Below are positions 1 to 8,115 of a stretch of DNA of 64,000 nucleotides, in pieces. The notes beneath the pieces were generated by a model. It searched no databases and was not told where the DNA came from. It was given only the letters and a program-made list of their open reading frames with translations. The stretch comes from an uncultured Prevotellaceae bacterium (GTDB taxonomy: Bacteria > Bacteroidota > Bacteroidia > Bacteroidales > Bacteroidaceae). The DNA lies in the NCBI GenBank assembly GCA_900316505.1, contig ONDH01000001.1, positions 98,217 to 162,216 of the forward strand, written 5' to 3'. Each line of letters starts with the position of its first letter. The first letter of the stretch is position 1. The translations under genes were made by a program, and so were the position numbers.

Positions 1-2
1 GT

Positions 3-1274
3 GCGGCTGTGGCAGCAGGTTACAGCAATGCCTTCTCAGCTATCTTCGACTCAAACGTGACGACTATCCTCACGGGTATCATTCTTTATAATTTCGGTAC
101 TGGTCCTATCAAGGGTTTCGCAACCACTCTGATTATCGGTATCGTCTGCTCCTTCTTCACTGCTGTGTGGTTGACTCGTATTGCTTACGAGCACTTCCTC
201 AACCGTGGTAAGTGGCAAGACCTGAAGTTCACGACGAAGTTCTCTCAGAACATGATGAAGGACACTGCTTTCAACTTCATGGGTAACTACAAGAAGTCTT
301 TCATCGCATTCGGCATCTTCCTTGTGATTGTACTTGTAAGTTTCGGCCTCCGTGGCTTGAGCCAGTCTATTGACTTTACAGGTGGTCGCAACTATAAGGT
401 TGAATTTGCGAAGCAGGTGGAGCCAGAAGCAGTGAAGGCATCCATCGTAAAGCAGTTTGAGGCGAACAACCCAGATGGTGAGGCCATCAACGTGACGGTG
501 ATTGCCATCGGTACAGAGGGTAACAACGTTCGTGTATCGACTAACTTCAATATTGAGGATAACAGTTCTGCTGCTGATGCACAGATTGAGTCATTGCTCT
601 ATCAGGCATTTGTGGATGGTGGCATGGTTGACAAGTCTGTGTCTGAAGAGGCATTCCTCGACCGTGACAACCGTGCAGGTGGTTCCATCATTTCTTCTCA
701 GAAAGTGGGTCCTGCTATTGCATCTGACATTTTGCGCGGTGCTGTTCTTTCAGTGCTCTTCGCAATTGTTGTCATCTTCCTGTACATTCTCATCCGTTTC
801 CGCAACGTGGCATACTCAGTGGGCTCTATCGTGGCTTTGACACTCGATACAGTGCTCGTGATTGGTATGTTCTCACTCTGCTATGGTTGGATTGGCTTCT
901 CGCTTGAAGTTGACCAAACGTTCATTGGTGCTATCTTGACGGTGATTGGTTACTCCATCAACGATAAGGTGGTCATCTTCGACCGTATCCGTGAAGTCTT
1001 CAAGAACTATCCGAAACGTGATCGTCAGCGCATCTTCAATGATGCATTGAACAGCACTCTCGCACGTACCATCAATACTTCCGTTTCTACGTTCATCGTG
1101 TTGTTGGTAATCTTCGTGCTTGGTGGTGATAGCATCCGTGCTTTCGCATTCGCCATGATGCTTGGTGTCATTATCGGTACAAGTTCTTCACTCTTCATCG
1201 CCGCTCCTACAGCATACCTTGTGATGGGTGCCCGCATCAAGGAGGCTGAAGAAGAAACAGAATCAGCACAATAA
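3..1274 (+). CDS. secDF: SecDF fusion protein, C-terminal part (gene starts before window)
   Basis: The reading frame is open from the first bases, so this is the 3' part of a longer gene. The visible 423 residues begin in the last membrane segments of the SecD half (the stretch with GTGPIKGFA) and continue into SecF. SecF is shown by the periplasmic DFTGG motif near residue 122 and by the late signature INDKVVIFDRIRE near residue 320, with several hydrophobic segments around them. SecDF is an inner-membrane accessory of the Sec translocase that uses the proton gradient to pull exported proteins across. A strong hairpin terminator follows the stop codon. Bacteroidetes normally encode SecD and SecF as one fused protein of about 1000 residues, which fits. 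An internal GTG at position 9 is not the true start. Confidence 0.95.
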   Translation, partial: AAVAAGYSNAFSAIFDSNVTTILTGIILYNFGTGPIKGFATTLIIGIVCSFFTAVWLTRIAYEHFLNRGKWQDLKFTTKFSQNMMKDTAFNFMGNYKKSFIAFGIFLVIVLVSFGLRGLSQSIDFTGGRNYKVEFAKQVEPEAVKASIVKQFEANNPDGEAINVTVIAIGTEGNNVRVSTNFNIEDNSSAADAQIESLLYQAFVDGGMVDKSVSEEAFLDRDNRAGGSIISSQKVGPAIASDILRGAVLSVLFAIVVIFLYILIRFRNVAYSVGSIVALTLDTVLVIGMFSLCYGWIGFSLEVDQTFIGAILTVIGYSINDKVVIFDRIREVFKNYPKRDRQRIFNDALNSTLARTINTSVSTFIVLLVIFVLGGDSIRAFAFAMMLGVIIGTSSSLFIAAPTAYLVMGARIKEAEEETESAQ

Positions 1275-1281
1275 ACTCTAT

Positions 1282-1316
1282 AAAGGGCAGCAACATGTAC
1301 GTTGCTGCCCTTTTCA
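1282..1316 (+). terminator. Rho-independent terminator after secDF
   Basis: A 13-bp GC-rich stem (arms 1282-1294 and 1301-1313, arm AAAGGGCAGCAAC) with a 6-base loop is followed by a short T run. It lies 8 bases after the secDF stop and ends 20 bases before ddh, so ddh is probably transcribed separately. Confidence 0.85.
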
Positions 1317-1336
1317 CTTAAAAACAACACAAAACA

Positions 1337-2236
1337 ATGAAAAAGATTCGTGCAGCCATTGTTGGATATGGCAACATCGGTAAGTATGCACTTGAGGCCA
1401 TCGAGGCTTCACAAGATGTGGAGTGCGTAGGTGTAGTTCGTCGTAATGGAGAGGCTGACAAGCCCGCTGAACTCGCTAATTATCCTGTCGTGAAGAATAT
1501 CACAGAGCTGAAGGATGTGCAGGTGGCAATTCTTGCTACTCCTACTCGTAAGGTGGAAGAATATGCAAAGCAATGCCTTGCCATCGGCATCAACACTGTG
1601 GATTCATTTGATATACATACACAAATTGTTGATCTTCGTCGTTCTCTTGACGCAGTGGCTAAGGCGAACAATGCTGTGTCTATCATCTCAGCAGGTTGGG
1701 ATCCGGGTTCTGATTCCATTGTTCGTTCTTTGATGGAGAGCCTTGCACCAAAGGGTGTAAGCTACACCAATTTCGGACCAGGACGTTCAATGGGTCACTC
1801 TGTGGCTGTACGTGCCATTGAGGGTGTGAAGGATGCATTGTCCATGACTATTCCAGTGGGTACGGGTATTCATCGCCGTATGGTATATGTGGAATTGGAG
1901 GAAGGTGCAGACTTCAAGACTGTTGAGGCTGCCATTAAGGCTGACCCTTACTTCGTGAATGACGAAACTCATGTGCAGCAGGTTCCATGCGTGGATGCTC
2001 TCAATGATGTGGGGCATGGTGTGAACCTTGTGCGTAAGGGCGTTTCTGGCAAGACTCACAACCAGATGTTTGAGTTTGACATGAAGATTAACAACCCTGC
2101 ATTGACTGCTCAGGTGTTGGTTAACGTTGCTCGTGCATCGTTGAAGCAGCAACCAGGTGCTTACACGATGATTGAGATTCCTGTCATTGACATGCTTTGC
2201 GGAGACAAGGAAGAGCTGATTCGTCATCTGGTGTAA
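1337..2236 (+). CDS. ddh: meso-diaminopimelate D-dehydrogenase
   Basis: This 299-residue protein has the usual family length. An N-terminal Rossmann motif GYGNIGKY (residues 10-17) binds NADP(H), and the substrate region contains GPGRSMGHSVAVR. The enzyme aminates L-tetrahydrodipicolinate in one step to give meso-diaminopimelate for peptidoglycan and lysine, bypassing the acetylase/succinylase branches. The earlier enzymes asd (49767) and dapB (31975) are in the same window but not linked to it. The gene is monocistronic: a terminator precedes it and a hairpin follows it. The ATG start is followed directly by the conserved MKKIRAAIVGYG beginning. Confidence 0.95.
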   Translation: MKKIRAAIVGYGNIGKYALEAIEASQDVECVGVVRRNGEADKPAELANYPVVKNITELKDVQVAILATPTRKVEEYAKQCLAIGINTVDSFDIHTQIVDLRRSLDAVAKANNAVSIISAGWDPGSDSIVRSLMESLAPKGVSYTNFGPGRSMGHSVAVRAIEGVKDALSMTIPVGTGIHRRMVYVELEEGADFKTVEAAIKADPYFVNDETHVQQVPCVDALNDVGHGVNLVRKGVSGKTHNQMFEFDMKINNPALTAQVLVNVARASLKQQPGAYTMIEIPVIDMLCGDKEELIRHLV

Positions 2237-2256
2237 GAGCTCATTCGTGTGAACAG

Positions 2257-2294
2257 AAAAAGCGTTGCGGAAGGTGAACTGTAACGCTTTTTTC
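2257..2294 (+). terminator. Terminator after ddh
   Basis: Ten-base arms AAAAAGCGTT (2257-2266) and AACGCTTTTT (2283-2292) enclose a 16-base loop and run into a T-rich tract. This is a typical intrinsic terminator just after the ddh stop. Confidence 0.7.
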
Positions 2295-2335
2295 ATTTTC
2301 ATTCTGTCATTCTTTCATTTTTTCTTTTTTTTTCC

Positions 2336-2343
2336 TACCTTTG
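2336..2343 (+). promoter_or_regulatory. -7 box (TACCTTTG) of the lipoprotein gene
   Basis: TACCTTTG matches the Bacteroidetes TAnnTTTG consensus and follows a T-rich stretch. It would start transcription near 2350, which excludes any start codon upstream of about 2350 and supports the ATG at 2371 for the next gene. Confidence 0.75.
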
Positions 2344-2370
2344 CCCGATAAAACTATAAATGAAATGAAC

Positions 2371-2961
2371 ATGAAGAAAATAAATTTGATGCTGCTGGCT
2401 CTCGCTGCTTTGCTGCTTCTTTCTTGTGAAGAGAAGAAGAACCCTTCACAAACGCCTGAAGTGACGGTTGTGCCAGTGCATGATTTACCAAGTATCTGCG
2501 AAGCGCATGGCACAATTGGCGAGGGCTCGTCCATGAATGTCATTGAGTTTATCAATGACGATGGTGACACCTTGTACATCAACAAAAGTGGACAGGATGT
2601 GATGGGTGGTCTCGTTGTGGGCGATGAACTGGAGGTGATTTACAATGTTACGAAAGATGACGTGTTTGCTTCTGTGGCTGTTAATCTCACTTCTTTGCAG
2701 CATATTTGGTCTCAGCGAAACTTGGAGGGTAGGGAACAGAGCCTTGAGTTGGATTCAGAGGGGCGTGCTACCACTTATAACATGTCAGTGGATTATGATT
2801 CTTGGGAGGTGAAAGACGGCTTACTGCTTCTCCATTCACCTAAGAAACTTGGTGATGAGGGTCCTGCCGTTGTCGACACGTTTGAAATCATGCAACTGAC
2901 CACTGACAGCCTTGTGCTTATGAATGGGGACTTTGTCACAGAATTTGCCCGATACAATTAA
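2371..2961 (+). CDS. lipoprotein with lipocalin-like C-terminal domain
   Basis: This 196-residue protein begins with a lipoprotein signal peptide; the lipobox LLLLSC places the lipidated cysteine at residue 19. The second half (an IW at about residue 110, then a short-strand pattern with a TTYNM/Y..W core) resembles the small lipocalin-like beta-barrel family common in Bacteroides lipoproteins; this is a similarity judged by eye. It is probably an envelope protein of unknown ligand. The start at 2371 is preferred over frame starts at 2341 or 2365 because it gives a clean signal sequence and lies downstream of the -7 box at 2336. It is followed by a long heptamer repeat array. Confidence 0.8.
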   Translation: MKKINLMLLALAALLLLSCEEKKNPSQTPEVTVVPVHDLPSICEAHGTIGEGSSMNVIEFINDDGDTLYINKSGQDVMGGLVVGDELEVIYNVTKDDVFASVAVNLTSLQHIWSQRNLEGREQSLELDSEGRATTYNMSVDYDSWEVKDGLLLLHSPKKLGDEGPAVVDTFEIMQLTTDSLVLMNGDFVTEFARYN

Positions 2962-3099
2962 AGTTGACAGTTGACAATTGACAGTTGATAGATTCATCGT
3001 CCATCGTACATCACACATCGTACATCTTACATCATACATCTTACATCGTCCATCGTCCATCGTCCATCCTACATCGTCCATCGTCCATCCTACATCTTT
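2962..3099 (+). repeat. Heptamer tandem repeat array (AGTTGAC x4, then CATCNNN x15)
   Basis: Immediately after the lipoprotein stop, four 7-mers of the form A(G/A)TTGA(C/T) run from 2962 to 2989. After five bases come fifteen consecutive heptamers (2995-3099), every one starting with CATC; the variants are CATCGTC, CATCGTA, CATCACA, CATCTTA, CATCATA, CATCCTA and CATCTTT. There are no spacers, so this is not CRISPR. The array ends 10 bases before the start codon of the DUF2264 gene. The same AGTTGAC unit recurs inside the cvfB-like gene at 46070-46111. Confidence 0.95.
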
Positions 3100-3109
3100 A
3101 AAATACTTT

Positions 3110-4459
3110 ATGCATATGAGAACCTATACAACCCTCTTTTTGCTCGGCTTGGCGTTGAGCGTGTTTGCTGCTCGGAAGGGTAAGCAGATGACAGACCGTG
3201 AGGTGTGGGTGGACATCATGTACCAGATGGCAGCACCCGTGATGAAGAATATGGCAGAAGGAAAGCTGCAGCAAGTGATGGACACTACGGGCGGCAATAA
3301 GAATCTGGAACTGTCGCCTACATGGGATAACCGTGATAAGAAAGTCGCTTATATGGAGGCGTTTGGACGTTTGTTGGCAGGGGTGGCTCCTTGGCTGAAT
3401 TTGCCTGATGATGATTCTCCTGAAAGCGCTAAGCGAAAGCAATTGCGTGAGTGGACACGAAAGGCAATCATCAATGCTGTAAATCCAGATTCTCCTGACC
3501 GCCTTGGATGGGAGAACGGAGGACAGACATTGGTGGATGGTGCTTTTCTCGTGGAAGGGCTTTATCGAGGTTATGACTCATTGTGGGTGCCGCTTCCTAA
3601 AGAGACCAAAGACCTTTATATTAAGGAACTGCAGGGTTTGCGCCGCTACGACCCTCCCTATACGAATTGGCTGCTTTTTATTGCCATGGAAGAGAGTTTC
3701 CTGATGTATGTGGGAGCACCTTACGACCCCTATCGCATCAAGATGAGTTTGGCAAAGGTGGAAGAGTGGTATATTGGCGATGGTGTTTATAGCGATGGCC
3801 CCTCATTTGCATTCGACTACTATAATTCGTTTGTTATCCAGCCGATGTATGTGGAGTGTCTGGAGATGATTGCAGCCAAGCGTCCCAACGACAGTTATTT
3901 GATTTTCAGCAAGACCAATGACAAGACGCGTGGTGCCAAGAATCGTCTGCAGGAAGCAGTGAAGCGCATGCAGAAATGGTCAGTCATTCTCGAACGCCTC
4001 ATTTCGCCAGAAGGCACATTCCCCGTAGTGGGGAGAAGCATCCCTTATCGCATGGCGACGATGCAGCCCTTGGCACAATTGGCATGGAGAAAAAAGTTAC
4101 CGCAGGAACTGCATAATGGACAGGTTCGTGCAGCCCTTACCGCAGTGGCTAACAGGATGTTCTACGGACAGCTGGAAAATCCTGATAAGAGCGCCAAATC
4201 AATGAGCAGAAACTACAATGAGGGAGGGTTCCTGACAATAGGGTTTGTGGGGTCTCATCCCAACGTGGCAGATTGGTACACCAACAATGGTTCTCTGTAT
4301 GTGACCAGCCTCGCCTTCCTTCCTTTGGGACTTCCTGAAACAGACCCTTTCTGGACAGATCCTGCCGAGAAGTGGACGAGCAAAAAAGCTTGGGAAGGGG
4401 ATGACTTCCCGAAAGACCACAAATGGGACATTAACAGTCAAAAGCTTTATTGGGAATAA
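3110..4459 (+). CDS. exported DUF2264 family protein
   Basis: This 449-residue protein has an N-terminal signal peptide (hydrophobic run TLFLLGLALSVFAA) and then a long alpha-helical body matching the DUF2264 pattern, e.g. DREVWVDIMYQMAAPVMKNM near the N-terminus and a tryptophan-rich C-terminal half. DUF2264 proteins resemble alpha/alpha-barrel glycoside-processing enzymes, but no activity is established. The ORF extends upstream through the CATC heptamer array, where it would encode meaningless repeats, so I place the start at ATG 3110 (ATG 3116 is the alternative). It is convergent with the DUF3127 gene, with a strong hairpin between them. Confidence 0.85.
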   Translation: MHMRTYTTLFLLGLALSVFAARKGKQMTDREVWVDIMYQMAAPVMKNMAEGKLQQVMDTTGGNKNLELSPTWDNRDKKVAYMEAFGRLLAGVAPWLNLPDDDSPESAKRKQLREWTRKAIINAVNPDSPDRLGWENGGQTLVDGAFLVEGLYRGYDSLWVPLPKETKDLYIKELQGLRRYDPPYTNWLLFIAMEESFLMYVGAPYDPYRIKMSLAKVEEWYIGDGVYSDGPSFAFDYYNSFVIQPMYVECLEMIAAKRPNDSYLIFSKTNDKTRGAKNRLQEAVKRMQKWSVILERLISPEGTFPVVGRSIPYRMATMQPLAQLAWRKKLPQELHNGQVRAALTAVANRMFYGQLENPDKSAKSMSRNYNEGGFLTIGFVGSHPNVADWYTNNGSLYVTSLAFLPLGLPETDPFWTDPAEKWTSKKAWEGDDFPKDHKWDINSQKLYWE

Positions 4460-4494
4460 CAGAAAGGCTAAATGATCAATGAAAAGTAATAAAA

Positions 4495-4542
4495 TTGCTA
4501 CCGCAATAGTCGCCCAACGTTGGCACACTATTGCGGTAGCAA
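4495..4542. terminator. Bidirectional hairpin between convergent DUF2264 and DUF3127 genes
   Basis: Perfect 16-bp arms TTGCTACCGCAATAGT (4495-4510) and its complement (4527-4542) flank a 16-base loop that itself contains the palindrome CCAACGTTGG (4514-4523). Direct T-rich and A-rich tracts with AAAAGTAA / TTTTACTT repeats lie on either side. It is placed to terminate both convergent genes. Confidence 0.8.
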
Positions 4543-4565
4543 ATTTTTCACTTTTACTTTTTACC

Positions 4566-4985
4566 TTAGAAGGGAAGGTCGTCGCCCTCGTTAGGTGTAG
4601 CCTCGAATGTGTTCTGTGCAGGAGCTTGTTCTGCCGGTGGGAAAGGTGCGGCAGGCTGTGCAGCAGCAACGGGTTGTGCGGCAGGTTGAGCGGCAATAGG
4701 AGCAGCAGGTGTTGCAGGCACCACATTCCATGCACGGATGTCATTGTACCATCTGCTATTGTACTCGCGGGCATTGATGTCGAAAGATACAGTCACCTCT
4801 TGCCCTTCCTGGATATTGAAGCGATTGAGGTTGTCCTCTCCAAACACGTTAAAGACCATTCTCTTGGGGAATTGCCCCACAGTTTCCTCTATCACGAAGT
4901 CTTGCATCTTCCAGGGATTACCTGTCCTGCTTGACACGCCAGTGCGTTGTTCCAGCGCCTTGATAATTCTTCCAGTAAATTCCAT
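4566..4985 (-). CDS. DUF3127 single-stranded-DNA-binding-like protein
   Basis: This protein has 139 residues. Residues 1-90 form a compact OB-like DUF3127 domain (KRMVFNVFGED, then INAREYNSRWYNDIRAWNV). A low-complexity Ala/Pro/Gln linker (about 91-125) follows, and the tail ends GDDLPF. That layout, OB domain plus flexible linker plus acidic tip ending in Pro-Phe, copies bacterial SSB, whose DDDIPF tip recruits repair and replication proteins. DUF3127 itself has no firm biochemical role that I know of. The gene diverges from dnaN. A promoter CAAAAGTA (TACTTTTG on this strand) lies at 5028-5035, which leaves a leader of about 35 bases. Confidence 0.85.
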   Translation of the reverse strand: MEFTGRIIKALEQRTGVSSRTGNPWKMQDFVIEETVGQFPKRMVFNVFGEDNLNRFNIQEGQEVTVSFDINAREYNSRWYNDIRAWNVVPATPAAPIAAQPAAQPVAAAQPAAPFPPAEQAPAQNTFEATPNEGDDLPF

Positions 4986-5027
4986 ATTTTTCTATCTATT
5001 TATGTTACATAATTATAAAATCAGCCA

Positions 5028-5035
5028 CAAAAGTA
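5028..5035 (-). promoter_or_regulatory. -7 box of the DUF3127 gene
   Basis: Read on the minus strand, TACTTTTG matches TAnnTTTG, 43 bases before the DUF3127 start codon. It forms a divergent pair with the dnaN promoter. Confidence 0.65.
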
Positions 5036-5044
5036 CGCTTTTTT

Positions 5045-5075
5045 TTTGTATTGTCAAAACTTCTCCATAACTTTG
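5045..5075 (+). promoter_or_regulatory. dnaN promoter (TTTG-N19-TAACTTTG)
   Basis: TTTG at 5045-5048 and TAACTTTG at 5068-5075 are separated by exactly 19 bases, the classical Bacteroidetes sigma spacing. The predicted start is near 5082, giving a leader of about 17 bases to the ATG at 5099. Confidence 0.8.
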
Positions 5076-5098
5076 TGTTCAAATAAATATTTTTGACC

Positions 5099-6223
5099 AT
5101 GAGATTTAATGTTTCAAGTACCAGTCTCAGCAATCGCTTGCAGACGATAAGTAGGGTTCAGAGTTCAAAGAACGCCCTGCCAATACTCGATTGTATTCTT
5201 TTTGAGCTCGTTGATGGTGTGTTGAAGATGACGGCATCGGATAGCGAGACTACTATGGTGACAACAGTGGAGGTGACGGATGCAGATGGTGAAGGTAAAT
5301 TCGCCATTGGTGCGAAGCAGCTCATCAGTTCGGTGAAGGAAATCTCTGAACAGCCCATCACCTTTCAGGTGGATCAAAACACGTTTGCTATTGAGATTAC
5401 TTATCAAAACGGTAAGTATAATTTGATAGGGCAGAATGGTTATGAGTTCCCTGTTTCCAGCAGTGTGAACGACTCTTCCCGCAACCTTTCCATTGATGCT
5501 CAGGTGATGTTTAATGGCATCAATCGTAGCCTCTTTGCTGCAGCAGACGATGAACTTCGTCCACAAATGAATGGAGTCTATTTTGACATGACCCAGGAAA
5601 GCATTACGTTTGTGGCAAGCGATGGCCATAAATTGGTGCGTAACCGTGTGTTCTCCGCTCATGTTGACGAACCATCAGCATTCATTCTGCCAAAGAAGCC
5701 AGCGCTCTTGCTGAAGGCTGTTCTTCCTAAGGCTGAAGGTGATGCCGTGGTGCGTTTTGATGACCGCAATGCAGAGATTCAATTGACCGATTATACAATC
5801 AGCTGTCGTTTGATTGAAGGTCGTTATCCTAACTACAATTCTGTCATTCCGACAGACAACCCATTCCGTGTGACAGCAGACCGCATGGCTTTCATCAGTG
5901 CATTGCGTCGTGTCAGCGTTTTCGCCAGCCAAAGTAGCGCACTTATCAAGGTGCATGTGGATCAAGGTACATTGACCGTTTCTGCACAAGATTTGGATTT
6001 CTCCACATCGGCAGAAGAACACATCATGTGCGATTACGATGGTACTCCAATGAGCATCGGCTTCAATGGTCCATTCTTGATTGATGTGCTTAACAGCATC
6101 AACAGCAATGACATCATACTCGAGCTTGCCGATCCAAGCCGTGCAGGTGTCATCATGCCAGCAGAGCAAGAGGAGAGTGAAGACCTCATCATGCTGCTGA
6201 TGCCAATGATGCTGAAAGACTAA
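5099..6223 (+). CDS. dnaN: DNA polymerase III subunit beta (sliding clamp)
   Basis: This 374-residue protein has the usual length for Bacteroidales DnaN. It shows the three-domain clamp pattern, starting MRFNVSSTSLSNRLQTISRVQSSKNALPILDC, with the conserved segments ISCRLIEGRYPNYNSVIP and the C-terminal MLLMPMML. The clamp encircles DNA and tethers polymerase III and repair enzymes. A frame start at 5093 is TTG, and ATG 5099 fits the promoter better. Its neighbour coaBC lies downstream, but a strong terminator separates the two. Confidence 0.96.
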   Translation: MRFNVSSTSLSNRLQTISRVQSSKNALPILDCILFELVDGVLKMTASDSETTMVTTVEVTDADGEGKFAIGAKQLISSVKEISEQPITFQVDQNTFAIEITYQNGKYNLIGQNGYEFPVSSSVNDSSRNLSIDAQVMFNGINRSLFAAADDELRPQMNGVYFDMTQESITFVASDGHKLVRNRVFSAHVDEPSAFILPKKPALLLKAVLPKAEGDAVVRFDDRNAEIQLTDYTISCRLIEGRYPNYNSVIPTDNPFRVTADRMAFISALRRVSVFASQSSALIKVHVDQGTLTVSAQDLDFSTSAEEHIMCDYDGTPMSIGFNGPFLIDVLNSINSNDIILELADPSRAGVIMPAEQEESEDLIMLLMPMMLKD

Positions 6224-6242
6224 AAGGAATACTCACAAAGAC

Positions 6243-6280
6243 AGCCACCCTTCCTGTATGGTGGAAGGGTGGCTCTTTTT
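6243..6280 (+). terminator. Terminator between dnaN and coaBC
   Basis: Twelve-base arms AGCCACCCTTCC (6243-6254) and GGAAGGGTGGCT (6263-6274) enclose an 8-base loop and are followed by CTTTTT. The ATG at 6269 lies inside the second arm, so it cannot be the practical coaBC start. Confidence 0.9.
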
Positions 6281-6292
6281 ATCAATAGGTAT

Positions 6293-7507
6293 ATGCTACA
6301 AGGAAAGAAAATAGTGCTTGGCATCACGGGCAGTATTGCTGCCTACAAGTCATGTCTCATTATCCGCCAACTTATCAAGAAAGGGGCAGAGGTGCAGGTG
6401 GTCATCACGCCAGCAGGCAAGGAGTTCATCACACCCATCACTCTTTCTGCTCTGACGAGCAAGCCTGTCATCAGCGAGTTTTTTGCTCAGCGCGATGGCA
6501 CGTGGCACTCTCATGTCGATTTGGGTTTGTGGGCTGATGCGATGCTGATAGCTCCTGCTACGGCATCCACCATTGGCAAGATGGCAAATGGGGTGGCAGA
6601 CAATATGCTCATCACCACTTATCTGTCGATGAAAGCGCCTGTTTTCATTGCTCCTGCCATGGATTTGGACATGTATGCACATCCTTCCACACAGCAGAAC
6701 CTGAAAACCTTGCAGTCATATGGCAACCATATCATAGAGCCAGGCACAGGTTTCTTGGCATCGAAATTGGAAGGCAAGGGACGAATGGAAGAGCCTGAAA
6801 ACATTGTGGCTCGTTTAGAGCAGTTCTTTGCTCAGCAAGAGAGCGCTTCCCTGTCAAGCAGTATGAATGGCAAGAAGGTACTCATTACAGCTGGTCCCAC
6901 CTACGAAAAGATAGATCCTGTCCGTTTCATCGGTAACTATTCATCGGGCAAGATGGGCTTTGCCTTGGCAAACGAATGTGCCGCTCGTGGTGCTCAAGTT
7001 GAATTGGTTTGTGGTCCTGTCTCATCTTCAATGCAAGTGACACATCCGAACATCCATCGCACCAATGTGGAGAGTGCCCGCGAGATGTATGAGGCATGCA
7101 AAGCATTGTATCCATCGATGAATTCAGCCATTTTATGTGCTGCTGTTGCCGATTATGCTCCTGAGCATACAGCAGAACAGAAGATTAAGAGAACGGCGGA
7201 TGATATGGTCATTCGCTTAAAGCCCAATCCTGACATCGCCGCTTCATTAGGTCAAATGAAGCAACAAGGGCAGACACTTGTCGGTTTTGCGCTTGAAACC
7301 AATGATGAGGAATCGAATGCGCAAGCCAAGCTGAAGAAGAAAAACTTCGATTTCATCGTGCTAAATAGTCTCAAGGATGAAGGCGCAGGATTCCGTACCG
7401 ACACTAATAAAGTCACCATCATCACTGCTGAGACAAAAAAAGACTACCCCCTCAAGAGTAAGGAGGAGGTAGCCAAGGATATTGTTGACGAGTTGGAACG
7501 TCTTTAA
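6293..7507 (+). CDS. coaBC: bifunctional phosphopantothenoylcysteine decarboxylase / phosphopantothenate-cysteine ligase
   Basis: This protein has 404 residues. The N-terminal half is the CoaC flavoprotein: GSIAAYKS, the active-site histidine in WHSHVDL, PATASTIGKMANGVADN for FMN binding, and APAMD. The C-terminal half is CoaB, the ligase: KKVLITAGPTYEKIDPVR, NYSSGKMG and AAVADY. Together they convert 4'-phosphopantothenate and cysteine to 4'-phosphopantetheine on the way to coenzyme A. I use ATG 6293 because the upstream ATG (6269) is in the terminator stem. The gene overlaps the convergent LURP-one gene by 4 bases. In related genomes coaBC commonly sits directly before DUF4835 and recN; here six leftward genes intervene. 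Confidence 0.95.
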   Translation: MLQGKKIVLGITGSIAAYKSCLIIRQLIKKGAEVQVVITPAGKEFITPITLSALTSKPVISEFFAQRDGTWHSHVDLGLWADAMLIAPATASTIGKMANGVADNMLITTYLSMKAPVFIAPAMDLDMYAHPSTQQNLKTLQSYGNHIIEPGTGFLASKLEGKGRMEEPENIVARLEQFFAQQESASLSSSMNGKKVLITAGPTYEKIDPVRFIGNYSSGKMGFALANECAARGAQVELVCGPVSSSMQVTHPNIHRTNVESAREMYEACKALYPSMNSAILCAAVADYAPEHTAEQKIKRTADDMVIRLKPNPDIAASLGQMKQQGQTLVGFALETNDEESNAQAKLKKKNFDFIVLNSLKDEGAGFRTDTNKVTIITAETKKDYPLKSKEEVAKDIVDELERL

Positions 7508-8091
7508 TTTCCCTCTTTCAGAATCATGTCGATAGCTGCTGCAACAGATGCAATGGCTATGCGTGTGTTTTCATCAGTCACACTTGGCTCGATGTTGACA
7601 GCATATTTATCTGCTGTGGTGAAGAGTTCCTTTGCCATTCCATTCCATTTCTTGTCCACTGTGCCAATCTGCTGACCTGCAGCATCGGTGATTTCGAAAT
7701 TCCATGCCTTCCAGTCACCCTTGATGGTGGCGATTTCCTGTCCCATATTGTTGAGGATGGTGAATTTGGGCTTCAGCAACGAGAACTTCTGCTTGAAATA
7801 ACCGATGGGCGCACCAGCCTCGTTGAAGATTTGCACCTTCGACATGAACAAGGTCAAACCACGCTTCAGTTGAGCGATGCATTTGCCGTCAGCGTTCAAG
7901 ATGTTGAGTTCAAAAGGCACCATACCCTTGCTCAGCACAAAGTCGAGCAAGATGTAAGTAAGAGGTTTGTGCTCTTGAATGGCACCAATTTCCTGCCCTT
8001 CTCCATTGTACACCTTATAGGCATTGGAGAGTTTGAAAGCAGCGATTTTCTCGTCAATGACGAACGTGTTGTTAGAAAAGAATTTGTCCAT
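7504..8091 (-). CDS. LURP-one/phospholipid-scramblase-related (Tubby-like) protein
   Basis: This 195-residue soluble protein has no signal peptide. It is built of repeated short beta strands with internal pseudo-repeats such as YKVYNGEGQEIGAIQE, LNILNADGKCIAQLKR, VQIFNEAGAPIGYFKQ and FTILNNMGQEIATIKG, i.e. x(I/V)xNxxGxxI. This is typical of the LURP-one/scramblase/Tubby-C superfamily, whose members often bind phosphoinositides or membranes; no activity can be claimed here. It is the last gene of a leftward block with two caspase-like proteins and a thioredoxin, 24 bases downstream of the second caspase, so probably co-transcribed. Its stop overlaps the coaBC stop by 4 bases. Confidence 0.75.
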   Translation of the reverse strand: MDKFFSNNTFVIDEKIAAFKLSNAYKVYNGEGQEIGAIQEHKPLTYILLDFVLSKGMVPFELNILNADGKCIAQLKRGLTLFMSKVQIFNEAGAPIGYFKQKFSLLKPKFTILNNMGQEIATIKGDWKAWNFEITDAAGQQIGTVDKKWNGMAKELFTTADKYAVNIEPSVTDENTRIAIASVAAAIDMILKEGN

Positions 8092-8115
8092 GTTGTTCCT
8101 GAATTGAAAGGTTTA

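Noticed and set aside
2995..3099. CRISPR-like array of short repeats
   Set aside because: The units are contiguous 7-mers without spacers, and no cas genes are in the window.
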